A stretch of 64,000 bases of DNA from an uncultured Saprospiraceae bacterium (lineage in GTDB: Bacteria; Bacteroidota; Bacteroidia; Chitinophagales; Saprospiraceae), in NCBI GenBank assembly GCA_938041445.1, contig CALISO010000018.1:1-64000 (forward strand), in the 5' to 3' direction. A program made the translations under genes and the position numbers. Below are positions 43,780 to 52,888 of this stretch, one piece after another. Numbering within the stretch: position 1 is the first letter of the stretch; every line of letters begins with the position of its first letter. Below the pieces are notes generated by a model. The model did no database searches. It saw only the letters and a program-made list of their open reading frames with translations, and was not told where the DNA came from.

Positions 43780-45051
43780 TTACTTCTTAATATCGAATGT
43801 ATAGCTATCGTTGTTGTCAGTCGCAGTTGCGTTGATGTTAGTTACTTCTAGTAAATAGTATTGGCCATTAGCAAATACCGTGAACAAGTCTCCTACAAGC
43901 ACAACATTACCTGAATAAGTTGTTCCGTTATTATTATGGAAAATTGCAATATCTTCTATGAATGCCACATCGTCAAATGCAAAGAATTCAGACAAACCAT
44001 TTTGACCTGGAGTCAATGTTCTAATTACTGCTCCATTTACAGGAGAAATCGTTTGTCTCCAATTAGTTGAATTTGGTTGCCCAGTATCAATACCATTATC
44101 TGCAATCTCCGCAGCAATATCAGTAGAACCTGTACTAGATCCATTATCAAGATCAAGACCCCCTGTTCCTGATGGTCCAGCTTGGTTAAGTAAGATTCCT
44201 AATAATGAAGTAACTGGTGTTCCAGATGAAACAGTACCAACATTCACTGTTTTGACAAACTCAGCAGTACCACCAGCGCTATCAGCGATGACAACTCTGT
44301 AATTTGCACTGCCTGAATCTTGAACTCTGATCAATAAGCTTAAATCCGCAAATCCACTTGTGTACTGAGAAGCAAATGGATTAGGATTAGCCGTGAAATC
44401 TGTAAAGTCAAACTCTAATCTAGAAAGATCAGAAATCAATACATCATCTTCATATACTGCAATTGACGCTAATTCACCAGTAAGTGGCGTAGCAGAAATG
44501 TTGATTGAATATAACGCATTAGGATCAAGATCAATAGACGCTGCTCCACCGACAGTTACATCTGGTGCATCTCCACCACCAGTCACGCCTGCATCTGTAT
44601 CAATAAAAATAGATGATGTCTGAGCACTTACTCCCGCAGCATCAGTCACTTCGAATGCGTAAGCACTTATCACTCCTTCTTCATGAGCAGTGATAGTTAC
44701 ATCATAAGTAAATCCATTTCTATCGTCTCCAAATAGCAATACCGTCTCAGTTGAAGCCTGAACTCCATCAATTTGGAATCTAGATCTGTCTACTAACGAA
44801 CCATCTTGAAAAACTTCGAATGTATTAAGCTCTGCATCTCCTGCTAGTGCTGATACTCTTACCGTAAATTCTGTATTTGCGGCAACAGCTGCATCTGAAG
44901 ATATTACATCTGTACCTTCTAATAATGCAATCGTAGGGTCACCATCAAGGCCTCCACCTCCGCCTCCTGTATCGATAATGTCGTCCTCACAAGAAGTCAT
45001 GAGCATAGCAGACATTGCTAACAAGAGTCCAAATAATTTGATTTGTTTCAT
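43780..45051 (-). CDS. Surface lipoprotein with repeated beta-sandwich regions, unknown function
   Basis: The 423-residue product has a lipoprotein signal ending in AMLMTSC (lipid Cys 21) followed by EDDIID, an acidic lipoprotein-export signal used for surface display in Bacteroidota, then a Gly6 linker. Two beta-rich regions (about 45-150 and 165-270) are followed by a C-terminal region (about 285-420). All are rich in Asp, Thr and Ser with few Lys. No enzymatic motif is visible. It is monocistronic, with a TACTTTTG box 42 bases before the start and a terminator downstream. The function is unknown. Confidence 0.7.
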   Translation of the reverse strand: MKQIKLFGLLLAMSAMLMTSCEDDIIDTGGGGGGLDGDPTIALLEGTDVISSDAAVAANTEFTVRVSALAGDAELNTFEVFQDGSLVDRSRFQIDGVQASTETVLLFGDDRNGFTYDVTITAHEEGVISAYAFEVTDAAGVSAQTSSIFIDTDAGVTGGGDAPDVTVGGAASIDLDPNALYSINISATPLTGELASIAVYEDDVLISDLSRLEFDFTDFTANPNPFASQYTSGFADLSLLIRVQDSGSANYRVVIADSAGGTAEFVKTVNVGTVSSGTPVTSLLGILLNQAGPSGTGGLDLDNGSSTGSTDIAAEIADNGIDTGQPNSTNWRQTISPVNGAVIRTLTPGQNGLSEFFAFDDVAFIEDIAIFHNNNGTTYSGNVVLVGDLFTVFANGQYYLLEVTNINATATDNNDSYTFDIKK

Positions 45052-45092
45052 ACTTAACTAATTTTGTTTTGTGTTTAGATGTATTATAGACG

Positions 45093-45100
45093 CAAAAGTA
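45093..45100 (-). promoter_or_regulatory. Putative -7 box for the surface lipoprotein
   Basis: On the minus strand this reads TACTTTTG followed by C, 42 bases before the ATG at 45051. Confidence 0.4.
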
Positions 45101-45165
45101 ACTTGATTCCTTGCCTTAAGCACCTTCTTAACAACCTTTTAATACAAATCTAGGATAAACACTTA

Positions 45166-46602
45166 GTGAAATACCACTTTTACCAAAATATTGGGCTATT
45201 AATCTTGATTAATCTGTTGATCAAGCCACTCTATATATTCTGTATTGAGGCTGAAGTGCAGAACCAAATTGGTGACCAAGCTTATGGTTTATACTTTGCA
45301 ATATTCAACTTTCTCTTCATCTTTCAATGGATTCTTGATCCAGGCATTCAAAATTTCAACTCACAATTACTTTCCAAGGAGCGAACCCTCTTACAAGAGA
45401 CTATTAAGCATACAATTACAGCAAAAGTCATCACTGCTGCTGTATTTTTCATAGGTATTGGGTTTATCGGTTGTCTGATTTTCGGATGGCACTTGCTCCC
45501 TATCATTCTATTGATGTTAGGTAATATGATCCTCCTCTCTTTTGCTGTTTTCCTGAGATCGCATTTTTCTATTGTCGGATCGTATGTGACAGATAGCATA
45601 TTATCTTCTGTAGACAAGTTACTCTTAGTCTTAGCGCTGGGCTATGTCTTATACGTAAGTCCAACTGAGATAACAGTGTTGCGATTTGTACAGATTCAAA
45701 CTATTGTACTCATAGCTAGCGTGCTTGTAATCGGCATATGCTTTTTAAGACGATTTTCAGGAGTCGAGCTCAAATTTGAATTACCACAGATCAAATCCAT
45801 CATACAGAAGTCCTTCCCATTTGCCTTAATATTTATCTTAATGTCGCTTTACAATCGGATGGATGGTATTATGCTGAAGTTTTTGGTTGATGACAATTCT
45901 TTATCGGCAGGAATCTATGCTGCAGGATTCAGAGTATACGATGCGATGAATATGATCGGCTACCTATTCGCAGGCTTACTATTACCTATGTACGCCAATG
46001 CGATAACCCACTCAGAGCGGCTTCACAACCTTTATGATGAGTCTCTCAGACTTATGCTTGTCATCGCCATATTGGCAAGTTTTGGTACATTCTTCTACAG
46101 TGGCGAGATATTGAGTATGATTTATGACAATGTTGATGATCGCCATATTGGTGTCTTTAGAGTGTTATCGTTGAGTTTTTTCTCTGTTGCATTGACATAT
46201 ATCTACAGCACTCTGATGACGGCTTCCGCCAAATTGAAGATCTTTAATCGGTTACTAGGGCTCGGAGTGGTCGTCAATTTTGGTCTCAACCTATACCTTA
46301 TCCCACGTCTACAAGCAGAAGGTGCTGCTATTGCCACTTTTATCACTCAAGGATTACTCCTCATAGGACAGATTGTCCTTGTCTTCTCAACATTTGCCTT
46401 CAAGGTGGACTATCGACTCTTCTTTCAGGTATTAAGCATTATTGCCGTGACGATTGCCGCTTACCTAATAATTCAATCATATCTACCTATTCACTTCATT
46501 TTTCAGCTCTGTTTAGGTGCAATAATTAGTTTGGCATACATATTGGCACTTAACTTTTTACGTTTAGACACTATCAAGGCAAGAAACCTAAAAGAAAACT
46601 GA
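45166..46602 (+). CDS. Polysaccharide (O-antigen) flippase, Wzx-like
   Basis: Wzx-type proteins of the MOP superfamily move lipid-linked oligosaccharide across the inner membrane. The 478-residue protein has 12-14 predicted hydrophobic helices, an N-terminal Gly/Tyr-rich first loop (QIGDQAYGLYFAIFNFLFIFQWILDPG) and the conserved central DGIMLKFLVDDNSLSAGIYAAGFRVYDA region. The start is a GTG at 45166; no in-frame ATG occurs before the second helix. The chain-length and ligase/polymerase genes follow at 16 and 5 bases, forming a compact export operon. Glycosyltransferases are absent from this stretch. Confidence 0.88.
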   Translation: MKYHFYQNIGLLILINLLIKPLYIFCIEAEVQNQIGDQAYGLYFAIFNFLFIFQWILDPGIQNFNSQLLSKERTLLQETIKHTITAKVITAAVFFIGIGFIGCLIFGWHLLPIILLMLGNMILLSFAVFLRSHFSIVGSYVTDSILSSVDKLLLVLALGYVLYVSPTEITVLRFVQIQTIVLIASVLVIGICFLRRFSGVELKFELPQIKSIIQKSFPFALIFILMSLYNRMDGIMLKFLVDDNSLSAGIYAAGFRVYDAMNMIGYLFAGLLLPMYANAITHSERLHNLYDESLRLMLVIAILASFGTFFYSGEILSMIYDNVDDRHIGVFRVLSLSFFSVALTYIYSTLMTASAKLKIFNRLLGLGVVVNFGLNLYLIPRLQAEGAAIATFITQGLLLIGQIVLVFSTFAFKVDYRLFFQVLSIIAVTIAAYLIIQSYLPIHFIFQLCLGAIISLAYILALNFLRLDTIKARNLKEN

Positions 46603-46618
46603 GAAAACTACACCAATC

Positions 46619-47716
46619 TTGAATTCAACCGATACTAATCATCAGATACTAAGGCCACTACTACTATTGTGGGATCAGAAGTTCAAGATACTTGGGTGGA
46701 GCTTCTTGATATCCGTGATTGCGGCTGTCCTAGTACTTCTCAAGCCTAACTACTACGAGTCATCGAGCTTATTCTATCCTGCAAGCACAGATCTTGCTAA
46801 GCCACTCCCAATTGGCAATATGTCTAAAGACATCGAATACTATGGCGAAGCAGAGGATCTTGATAGATTACTAGCTATAGCGAGTTCTGGAGAACTGAAA
46901 GAATATCTAATAGATAAATTTGACCTCTATGATCACTATGATATAGATACATCTAGCTCCAAGGCAAGATATGCAATGGACCTAATGCTCAACAAGCACT
47001 ACAATTCCACTAAGACAAAGTTGGATGCAGTGAAGCTTTCTGTGGAAGACAAAGATCCTGAATTTGCAAGAGATATGGTCAATGCCGCAACGCATAAACT
47101 CAGTGAAATTGCACAGCGAATAGTCAAGGAAGGCCAAAAAATCCAACTCGGCAGTTACAAGTCCACAGTCATTCAAAAAGAAAAAGGTTTGAAAACACTG
47201 ACCGATACGATCGGCAGATTAAGAGATAAATATCAGATCTACGACCTCCAGAGTCAAAGTCAAGCTTATTCAGAATTACTTCCACAAGCGGAGGCGAATC
47301 TATCCAATGTCACAAGTAGGTATCTATCACTGAAGAATAGTGGTATTCATAGAGATACACTCTCCGTCCTCAAATCGAAAGTAGATGGCTACGAAGCTCA
47401 AATCGCAGACCTTAGAATTAAGCTAAAGAATTTCAATGAAGGATATCTACCATTGCAATCCCTTCAAGAAGAACAAGAAGATTACCTCACTCAACTTAAC
47501 CTCGATAAGCAACGAGTAGCGCAATTGGAGTCGGCATATCAGTCCCCATTCAATGCAATTCACTTGATAGAATTGGGTGAGGTTCCATTCATCAAGTCTA
47601 GACCTAAGCGGACCTTTGTTGTCTTAGGCGTTGCGATAGCAAGTGTTCTGTTTTTAAGTCTACTCGTCTTGATTCAAGACTTCATAAAGTCTATTAAGAT
47701 TAACAAACCAGAGTAA
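46619..47716 (+). CDS. Chain-length determinant (Wzz-like) protein
   Basis: These inner-membrane proteins set the length of exported polysaccharide. The 365-residue protein has a cytoplasmic N-terminus, a first membrane helix (about 27-44), a large periplasmic domain with long coiled coils (about 160-310), and a second helix (about 333-353) after PFIKSRPKRTF, close to the P-x-x-P-x-x-P-like loop of the family. The C-terminal kinase domain seen in Wzc is absent. The start is a TTG at 46619; the first internal ATG is after the first membrane helix and so cannot be the start. Confidence 0.85.
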   Translation: MNSTDTNHQILRPLLLLWDQKFKILGWSFLISVIAAVLVLLKPNYYESSSLFYPASTDLAKPLPIGNMSKDIEYYGEAEDLDRLLAIASSGELKEYLIDKFDLYDHYDIDTSSSKARYAMDLMLNKHYNSTKTKLDAVKLSVEDKDPEFARDMVNAATHKLSEIAQRIVKEGQKIQLGSYKSTVIQKEKGLKTLTDTIGRLRDKYQIYDLQSQSQAYSELLPQAEANLSNVTSRYLSLKNSGIHRDTLSVLKSKVDGYEAQIADLRIKLKNFNEGYLPLQSLQEEQEDYLTQLNLDKQRVAQLESAYQSPFNAIHLIELGEVPFIKSRPKRTFVVLGVAIASVLFLSLLVLIQDFIKSIKINKPE

Positions 47717-47721
47717 GTCTT

Positions 47722-49158
47722 ATGCTTGCCTTAGCACGTCAACAGTCAAGTATTTTTCTAGGTGGCACAGCACTACTGGTGATCAGTGTGATTACAGCAA
47801 TCTTAACAGACACTTGGATATTGCTAGTCGTACCCTTTATTTGTATAGCTGCCGTATTTGTTGTTTTGCGACCAGCAAGCATCTATTACATCTTGTTTGC
47901 AGTCTTGCCATTCTCTACAGAAGTAACTCTGCCAGGAGGAATTGGAATGGACCTCCCAGCAGAACCATTGATGATTATCTCTTCTGGATTGCTCATTTTG
48001 ATGGCAATCAGTCATGGACTGAAGTGGGATAGTAGATACTTTGTGAATAGTCTTACACTTACAATCCTTGGGGTGCTAGTATGGACAGTCATCACGACGC
48101 TATTCTCTACAGAACCCGTGATCTCCGTCAAATATCTGCTTGCCAAACTGTGGTATATCATACCATTCTTTCTTGGTACAATCGTGATTTTTCACCAAGA
48201 TCAAGATCGAATCAGAGCATTGATCAAGGTTATTGTCGGATCAACAATCATAGCGCTTTGCTATGTTGTAGCAAGGCATAGTCTGAGTGGTTTTGACTTT
48301 ACAACTATCAATAGAGCAGGTAGACCATTCTTCAGAAATCATGTGAACTATGGTGCTTTACTCGTATTGATTCTACCCTATCTAGGGTATTTGTATAAAA
48401 CGTCTAGGAATTCTATCAAAGGATTATTCTATGCAATAGCTCTTTGTCTCATATTATTTGCAATCTACACAACATACACAAGAGCTGCCTATGTCTGTGT
48501 ATTTGGTATTATAGCCGGATATTTGATGATTAAGTACCGGTTAACGACAATTGCTTTTGTACTTGCTGGACTTGTTACTGTTATTGGATTAGGGAGTATG
48601 GTTAAGCATAATGCCTATCTAGAGTATGCCCCAAATTATCAAAACACCATCTCCCATCACAATATTGACAACCTGATGGAGGCGACGATCAAAGGTGAAG
48701 ATGTATCAACAATGGAACGGGTATATCGTTGGGTGGCAGGAGTTAGAATGATTGCTGAAAAACCAATTGTAGGTTTTGGCCCCGGAGCATTCTTTGAGTC
48801 TTATGAGCCATATACTGTGAGAAGTTTTGAAACTTATGTCAGTAACAATCCAGAGAAATCAGGTATCCACAATTACTATTTAATGGTAACCTGCGAACAA
48901 GGGATTATAGGGTTACTATTCTTTTTATTGATGACAGCCATGCCGCTATTGCTTGCTGAAAGAGTATTTGCTACCGCTAAAGAAGAACAAATCAGATACA
49001 TTGCGATGGCAAGTGCCTTATCCTTAATTACTATTGACTTACTCTTATTGATCAATGACTTGCTAGAAGCTGACAAAGTCGGACCTTACTATTTCTTAAG
49101 TATCGGATTAGTAACAATCTGCTATGTGCATACACAGGTGACCAATAAAGCATCGTAG
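47722..49158 (+). CDS. O-antigen ligase/polymerase family membrane protein
   Basis: The 478-residue protein has about 11 hydrophobic helices and the O-antigen ligase/Wzy type region: a periplasmic loop with RMIAEKPIVGFGPGAFFESY (about 345-365) and HNYYLMVTCEQGIIGLLFFL. Such proteins polymerise repeat units (Wzy) or attach O-antigen to lipid A (WaaL). Its place after a flippase and a chain-length protein favours a Wzy-like polymerase, but ligase cannot be excluded. It starts 5 bases after the Wzz-like gene. Confidence 0.85.
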   Translation: MLALARQQSSIFLGGTALLVISVITAILTDTWILLVVPFICIAAVFVVLRPASIYYILFAVLPFSTEVTLPGGIGMDLPAEPLMIISSGLLILMAISHGLKWDSRYFVNSLTLTILGVLVWTVITTLFSTEPVISVKYLLAKLWYIIPFFLGTIVIFHQDQDRIRALIKVIVGSTIIALCYVVARHSLSGFDFTTINRAGRPFFRNHVNYGALLVLILPYLGYLYKTSRNSIKGLFYAIALCLILFAIYTTYTRAAYVCVFGIIAGYLMIKYRLTTIAFVLAGLVTVIGLGSMVKHNAYLEYAPNYQNTISHHNIDNLMEATIKGEDVSTMERVYRWVAGVRMIAEKPIVGFGPGAFFESYEPYTVRSFETYVSNNPEKSGIHNYYLMVTCEQGIIGLLFFLLMTAMPLLLAERVFATAKEEQIRYIAMASALSLITIDLLLLINDLLEADKVGPYYFLSIGLVTICYVHTQVTNKAS

Positions 49159-49183
49159 AATTTCCATACCACTAATAATGGTG

Positions 49184-49191
49184 TATTTTTG
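49184..49191 (+). promoter_or_regulatory. Putative -7 box for the ECF sigma factor
   Basis: TATTTTTG fits TAnnTTTG and lies 17 bases before the TTG start at 49209, suggesting the sigma factor is not only read from the polysaccharide operon. Confidence 0.35.
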
Positions 49192-49208
49192 TTCAAAACA
49201 AGTACGAT

Positions 49209-49808
49209 TTGTCAGAAACTAAACCAGACTATTCTAAGATATTCGATACAGAATTTTTACCTCATGCTGATGCATTGAAAACATTCGCCTATCACCTCGC
49301 ATATAATGAGGAAGATGCCAATGATCTTGTGCAAGAGACTTTTATGAAGGCGCATAGATTTATAGATCGGTACATCGCAGGAACTAATGCGAAGGCATGG
49401 TTGTTTAAAATTTTGAAGAACGCTTACATCAATCAATACCGTAAGCGTTCGAAACAGCCAACAAAGGTTGACTTTGAAGATTTTATAAATTATCATGATA
49501 CTGATGAGGATGGCGGAGCGACTGGCTACCTAGATCTCAGAGAGGAATTGTTTCAAAGTATGATGGGTGATGAAGTCACTAACGCAATCAACGCGTTACC
49601 TGTAGACTTTAGGACTGTCATATTGCTCTGTGATATTGAAGGTTTTAAGTACGAAGAGATCGCCAAAATCATCGATATCCCTATCGGAACAGTGAGATCT
49701 CGATTATTCAGAGCAAGGAATATGCTCAAGGAAAAATTGAAAGGATACGCTGATAAACTTGGTTACCACGACAAGCGAGGAATCAAAGAAAAATCCGAAG
49801 AAGAGTAG
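49209..49808 (+). CDS. ECF-family RNA polymerase sigma factor
   Basis: The 199-residue protein has sigma region 2 (ALKTFAYHLAYNEEDANDLVQETFMKAHRFIDRY, then AWLFKILKNAYINQYRK) and region 4 (DFRTVILLCDIEGFKYEEIAKIIDIPIGTVRSRLFRARNMLKEKL), with no region 3, as in extracytoplasmic-function sigma factors. The start is a TTG at 49209; the next ATG falls in region 2. It lies 50 bases after the polymerase/ligase gene and is followed by a small protein that may be its anti-sigma partner. The target genes are unknown. Confidence 0.92.
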   Translation: MSETKPDYSKIFDTEFLPHADALKTFAYHLAYNEEDANDLVQETFMKAHRFIDRYIAGTNAKAWLFKILKNAYINQYRKRSKQPTKVDFEDFINYHDTDEDGGATGYLDLREELFQSMMGDEVTNAINALPVDFRTVILLCDIEGFKYEEIAKIIDIPIGTVRSRLFRARNMLKEKLKGYADKLGYHDKRGIKEKSEEE

Positions 49809-49865
49809 ACTAGAATTAGAATTATTACTATTTTGTTATTGAATAAGATAAACTGATAAGCTGAA

Positions 49866-50108
49866 ATGGGAAGTCCAACAAATACGTACTCTGTAGAAAA
49901 GAATGTGAGTCTGTACTTTGATAGTGCTCTGAGCAAAGAAGATGAGATTCAATTAATTCAAAAAATAGGGACTGATCCCCAAAGTCATCTTCTCTTCCAA
50001 AAAGAGAAATCCGCAAGAGACTTCCTCAGAAATAATTTAAAGAGATCTTGTTGTTCTGAAGACCTCATTAGGAATCTTCGTGATACTTACGTAGCTAACA
50101 ACCCTTAG
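49866..50108 (+). CDS. Small candidate anti-sigma protein
   Basis: The 80-residue protein is without signal peptide or membrane helix. The text VSLYFDSALSKEDEIQLIQKIGTDP, then EKSARDFLRNNLKRSCCSEDLIRNLRDTY, resembles the short soluble anti-sigma proteins encoded after ECF sigma genes in Bacteroidota. The two cysteines (CC) lie where such proteins may bind zinc, but a full HxxxCxxC site is not seen. Position right after the sigma factor (57 bases) supports the assignment. Confidence is moderate. Confidence 0.55.
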   Translation: MGSPTNTYSVEKNVSLYFDSALSKEDEIQLIQKIGTDPQSHLLFQKEKSARDFLRNNLKRSCCSEDLIRNLRDTYVANNP

Positions 50109-50139
50109 CTACTTTTTTAATTTATACAGATATTTATCT

Positions 50140-50162
50140 TTAAGTGGTAGTCTACCGCTTAA
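50140..50162. repeat. Hairpin upstream of prfA
   Basis: TTAAGTGGTAG and CTACCGCTTAA pair (11 bp, one G-U) with a single-base loop. No T-run follows. It lies 81 bases before the prfA ATG and 31 after the preceding stop, so it may be a terminator-like or leader structure. Confidence 0.5.
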
Positions 50163-50243
50163 GAATCATATGGATACACTGTCCATATCCTGCGTTAATC
50201 AACCTATACTCTCTTAAGCTACTTATCAAGAACCTCCTTTCTT

Positions 50244-51320
50244 ATGCTACTCAATAAACTCGAAGCAATACACCATAAATTTCTTGAGACTCAAGAAAAA
50301 CTCTCAGATCCTGAAATTGTATCTGATGTGAAGCGATTCGCTAAACTTAATAAAGAATATAAGAAGCTCGACGAGGTAAATAATATTTACCAAGAGTATA
50401 AAACTCTGCTCAGCAATAAAGAGGAAGCATTAGAAATGCTCAAGGACGATGATCCTGAGATGAAAGAAATGGCAAAGATGGAGCTAGAATCAGCGAATCC
50501 TGCTATTGAAGCAATGGAAGAAAAGATTAAGGTCATCTTGATGCCAAAAGATCCAGACGATGATAAAGATGTCATCATGGAAATCAGATCAGGTGCCGGT
50601 GGAGATGAGGCAAGTATATTCGCTGGAGACCTCTATCGGATGTACAATAAATACTTCGAGACTAAGAAATTCAAGACAGAGATTCTTGATATCAACGAAG
50701 GAAGCTCTGGTGGCTATAATAAAATCGTTCTAGAGATAACTGGTACAGATGTATATGGTGAACTCAAGTTTGAGTCTGGAGCTCATAGAGTACAGAGGGT
50801 GCCTAAGACTGAATCACAAGGTCGTGTGCATACAAGTGCTGCTACTGTAGCCATCATCCCTATGTATGAACCAGATGAAATAACAATTAAAAAAGAAGAT
50901 CTTAGATGTGACCTATTCCGTGCAAGTGGTGCAGGTGGTCAGCACGTCAACAAGACTGAGTCAGGTGTGAGATTTACTCACTTGCCGACGGGAATAGTGG
51001 CAGAAAGTACTGACTCTAGGTCGCAGCACAAGAACCGTGGTATCGCGATGACCAGGCTCCAGATTAAAATCCAAAAAGCACAAGAAGAAGCAGTCTACAA
51101 AGAACAAAAAGCACAACGTAAATCACTGGTAGGTACAGGTGACAGGTCAGACAAAATCAGGACATACAATTATCCTCAGAATAGGGTCACTGATCATCGT
51201 ATCAATCTTACACTATACAGTCTTGACAAGATCATAGAAGGTGACTTGGCTCCTGTAACTTCGGCATTAATACTCGCGGAAAATGCTAGTAAAATGCAAG
51301 AAGAAGAAAGCCTTAGTTAG
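50244..51320 (+). CDS. prfA: Peptide chain release factor 1
   Basis: RF1 recognises UAA and UAG and triggers peptide release. The 358-residue protein has the P-x-T codon-recognition motif as P187-K188-T189 (RF2 would have SPF) and the catalytic G231-G232-Q233 in GAGGQHVNKTES, followed by DSRSQHKNRG. The length equals the family norm (about 360). RF3 is encoded at 9 kb. It is a stand-alone gene followed by a tRNA. Confidence 0.97.
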   Translation: MLLNKLEAIHHKFLETQEKLSDPEIVSDVKRFAKLNKEYKKLDEVNNIYQEYKTLLSNKEEALEMLKDDDPEMKEMAKMELESANPAIEAMEEKIKVILMPKDPDDDKDVIMEIRSGAGGDEASIFAGDLYRMYNKYFETKKFKTEILDINEGSSGGYNKIVLEITGTDVYGELKFESGAHRVQRVPKTESQGRVHTSAATVAIIPMYEPDEITIKKEDLRCDLFRASGAGGQHVNKTESGVRFTHLPTGIVAESTDSRSQHKNRGIAMTRLQIKIQKAQEEAVYKEQKAQRKSLVGTGDRSDKIRTYNYPQNRVTDHRINLTLYSLDKIIEGDLAPVTSALILAENASKMQEEESLS

Positions 51321-51370
51321 GAGATTGGCATTTTATCAGTTGATGGATTACCATAGCTCCTAAAAAAGCG

Positions 51371-51378
51371 TAAATTTG
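51371..51378 (+). promoter_or_regulatory. Putative -7 box for tRNA-Leu
   Basis: TAAATTTG fits TAnnTTTG and is 12 bases before the first base of the mature tRNA, a good position for a promoter of a lone tRNA gene. Confidence 0.5.
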
Positions 51379-51390
51379 CCTCGCATTTGA

Positions 51391-51474
51391 GCCCAAGTGC
51401 TGGAACTGGTAGACAGGCATGGTTGAGGGCCATGTGTCCTTCGGGACGTGAAGGTTCGATTCCTTTCTTGGGCA
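51391..51474 (+). tRNA. tRNA-Leu (anticodon GAG)
   Basis: Class II tRNA with acceptor stem GCCCAAG / CTTGGGC, D-arm with GGTAGAC, and anticodon stem CATGG / CCATG around loop TTGAGGG, giving anticodon GAG (reads CUC/CUU). The long variable arm is formed by GTCC / GGAC around TTCG, and the T-loop is GTTCGATTC. The discriminator base is A; CCA is not encoded. The long variable arm and GAG anticodon make leucine identity firm. Confidence 0.95.
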
Positions 51475-51487
51475 CTCAGTAAATTAC

Positions 51488-51528
51488 AAAGGCAAATAGA
51501 TCATACCTAGACTCTATTTGCCTTTTTT
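51488..51528 (+). terminator. Strong Rho-independent terminator after tRNA-Leu
   Basis: AAAGGCAAATAGA and TCTATTTGCCTTT form a perfect 13-bp stem (15-base loop) followed by TTTTTT, 14 bases after the tRNA. Confidence 0.92.
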
Positions 51529-51638
51529 AATGATTACAAAAAGGGTTAAAATCCGATTATAACGAATGCAATAGTGGTAATCTTCGTTTCGATTATAGTC
51601 AAATGACAACCTACAGTTTATTTTAAAATATCACCGAC

Positions 51639-52295
51639 ATGTCAACATTCTTAAAAACAGTCAAGCTCTCTACTCTACTTTTAATGGTTTCTCTCCTATT
51701 CGTCCAATGTTGGAAAAGCCCTGAGAAGTTACCCAAGTATAAAAAAGAGTTCAAAGCTCAAATTGAGAAATTTGAAAAGCAAAAGGATAAAACTGATAAG
51801 AAAATTGAAGAAGGAGTAAGTGAGCTTACAGGTATAGAGAAGGCACTCGCTGACGCTAAGAATGTAGATAAAGAATTCAACAGAGTGTACACAGACTGGA
51901 AGCGAGTGGATAATAACGTTCAGTCTCTCTACAAAGACTATGAAAAACTTAAAGAAGATGCAGACAACCTCTTTAATGCAATGACAGAGCAGACGGCATC
52001 TATCCGAGATCAGACGAGCAAGTCGCAGCTAATGTCTGCAATCACAAAGATCAGAGCTGACTATGATGTCAACTTGAAAAGAACCTCTGTAGCTGTCAAC
52101 AAACTAAAAAACCTCCACGTCGAAGCACTTGATATTATCAAAGGGCTAGAAGTGGCTGTAGCTCTTGGTCAGATATCAGAAATTAATTCTGGACTACAGG
52201 GAATCGAAGATCGTGTAGCAGATATAATGACTGATCTTAATCAGAGTATCGCTGAGAGCAAGGCTTTGTATGACGAAAAAATTGGGAACTTCTAA
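51639..52295 (+). CDS. Coiled-coil putative lipoprotein, unknown function
   Basis: The 218-residue protein starts MSTFLKTVKLSTLLLMVSLLFVQC. It looks like a lipoprotein leader, but the residue before the Cys is Gln, where lipoboxes normally have Ala, Gly or Ser, so lipidation is uncertain. The rest is Lys/Glu-rich helix (about 35-120 and 140-215) predicted to form coiled coils. No domain recognised. An SRPBCC-like gene follows 35 bases downstream. Confidence 0.6.
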   Translation: MSTFLKTVKLSTLLLMVSLLFVQCWKSPEKLPKYKKEFKAQIEKFEKQKDKTDKKIEEGVSELTGIEKALADAKNVDKEFNRVYTDWKRVDNNVQSLYKDYEKLKEDADNLFNAMTEQTASIRDQTSKSQLMSAITKIRADYDVNLKRTSVAVNKLKNLHVEALDIIKGLEVAVALGQISEINSGLQGIEDRVADIMTDLNQSIAESKALYDEKIGNF

Positions 52296-52330
52296 TTGAA
52301 TTCTATTTTCTTGTATCAAATCATATCACT

Positions 52331-52858
52331 TTGAAAGTGCTCAATATTCATCGACGTAAAATCAATCAACCTAAGGTTGAGGTCGTCAATATATTGAGAA
52401 CACTCTCCACTGAGGATGATCTGATATGGCCAAAAAAACACTGGCCAAGGATTAAATTCAACGATGGTATGCAGGTGGGAGCAGCTGGTGGACATGGCCC
52501 GATTAGGTACTCTATCGAGAAGTGCAATCTGGAAGGATTAGTTCTATTTAGATTCTCAAAGCCACTTGGTTTTAATGGAATTCACAAATTTGAAATTGAA
52601 GCAGTAGATGAATATGAGACTATGGTAACTCATACCATTGATATTCACACTGAAGGCAAAGGCACACTTCAGTGGCTATTTGCGGTCAAACCTCTTCACA
52701 ATGCGTTGATTGAAGATTTACTTGACAATATTGAAAATCATTTTTCGGAAACTAAGAAATCCACCCAGTGGAGTCCGTGGGTTAAATTATTGAGGAGGCA
52801 GATTAAATCTAGAGTTGAGAAAAAGAAGATCAAAAAAAGAAATGCGCAAATTGCCTGA
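52331..52858 (+). CDS. SRPBCC-like protein
   Basis: The 175-residue cytoplasmic protein resembles START/SRPBCC ligand-binding folds: KVEVVNILRTLSTEDDLIWPKKHWPRIKF, a Gly-rich turn (GAAGGHGPIRYSIE), then FNGIHKFEIEAVDEYETMVTHTIDI and a long C-terminal helix with a Lys/Arg-rich tail. The start is a TTG at 52331; the first internal ATG would remove the first strand and helix. The ligand is unknown. It lies between a coiled-coil lipoprotein and hemW. Confidence 0.6.
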   Translation: MKVLNIHRRKINQPKVEVVNILRTLSTEDDLIWPKKHWPRIKFNDGMQVGAAGGHGPIRYSIEKCNLEGLVLFRFSKPLGFNGIHKFEIEAVDEYETMVTHTIDIHTEGKGTLQWLFAVKPLHNALIEDLLDNIENHFSETKKSTQWSPWVKLLRRQIKSRVEKKKIKKRNAQIA

Positions 52859-52888
52859 TTTACACAAGTAATTCGGATTTTACACTCG

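Noticed and set aside
49828..50016. Minus-strand frame opposite the candidate anti-sigma gene
   Set aside because: Serine/leucine-rich antisense text with no start context; the plus-strand frame follows the sigma gene and fits a known gene layout.
51317..51366. TTAGGAG / CTCCTAA inverted repeat after prfA
   Set aside because: Seven base pairs with a loop of more than 30 bases and no T-run; too weak to call a terminator.
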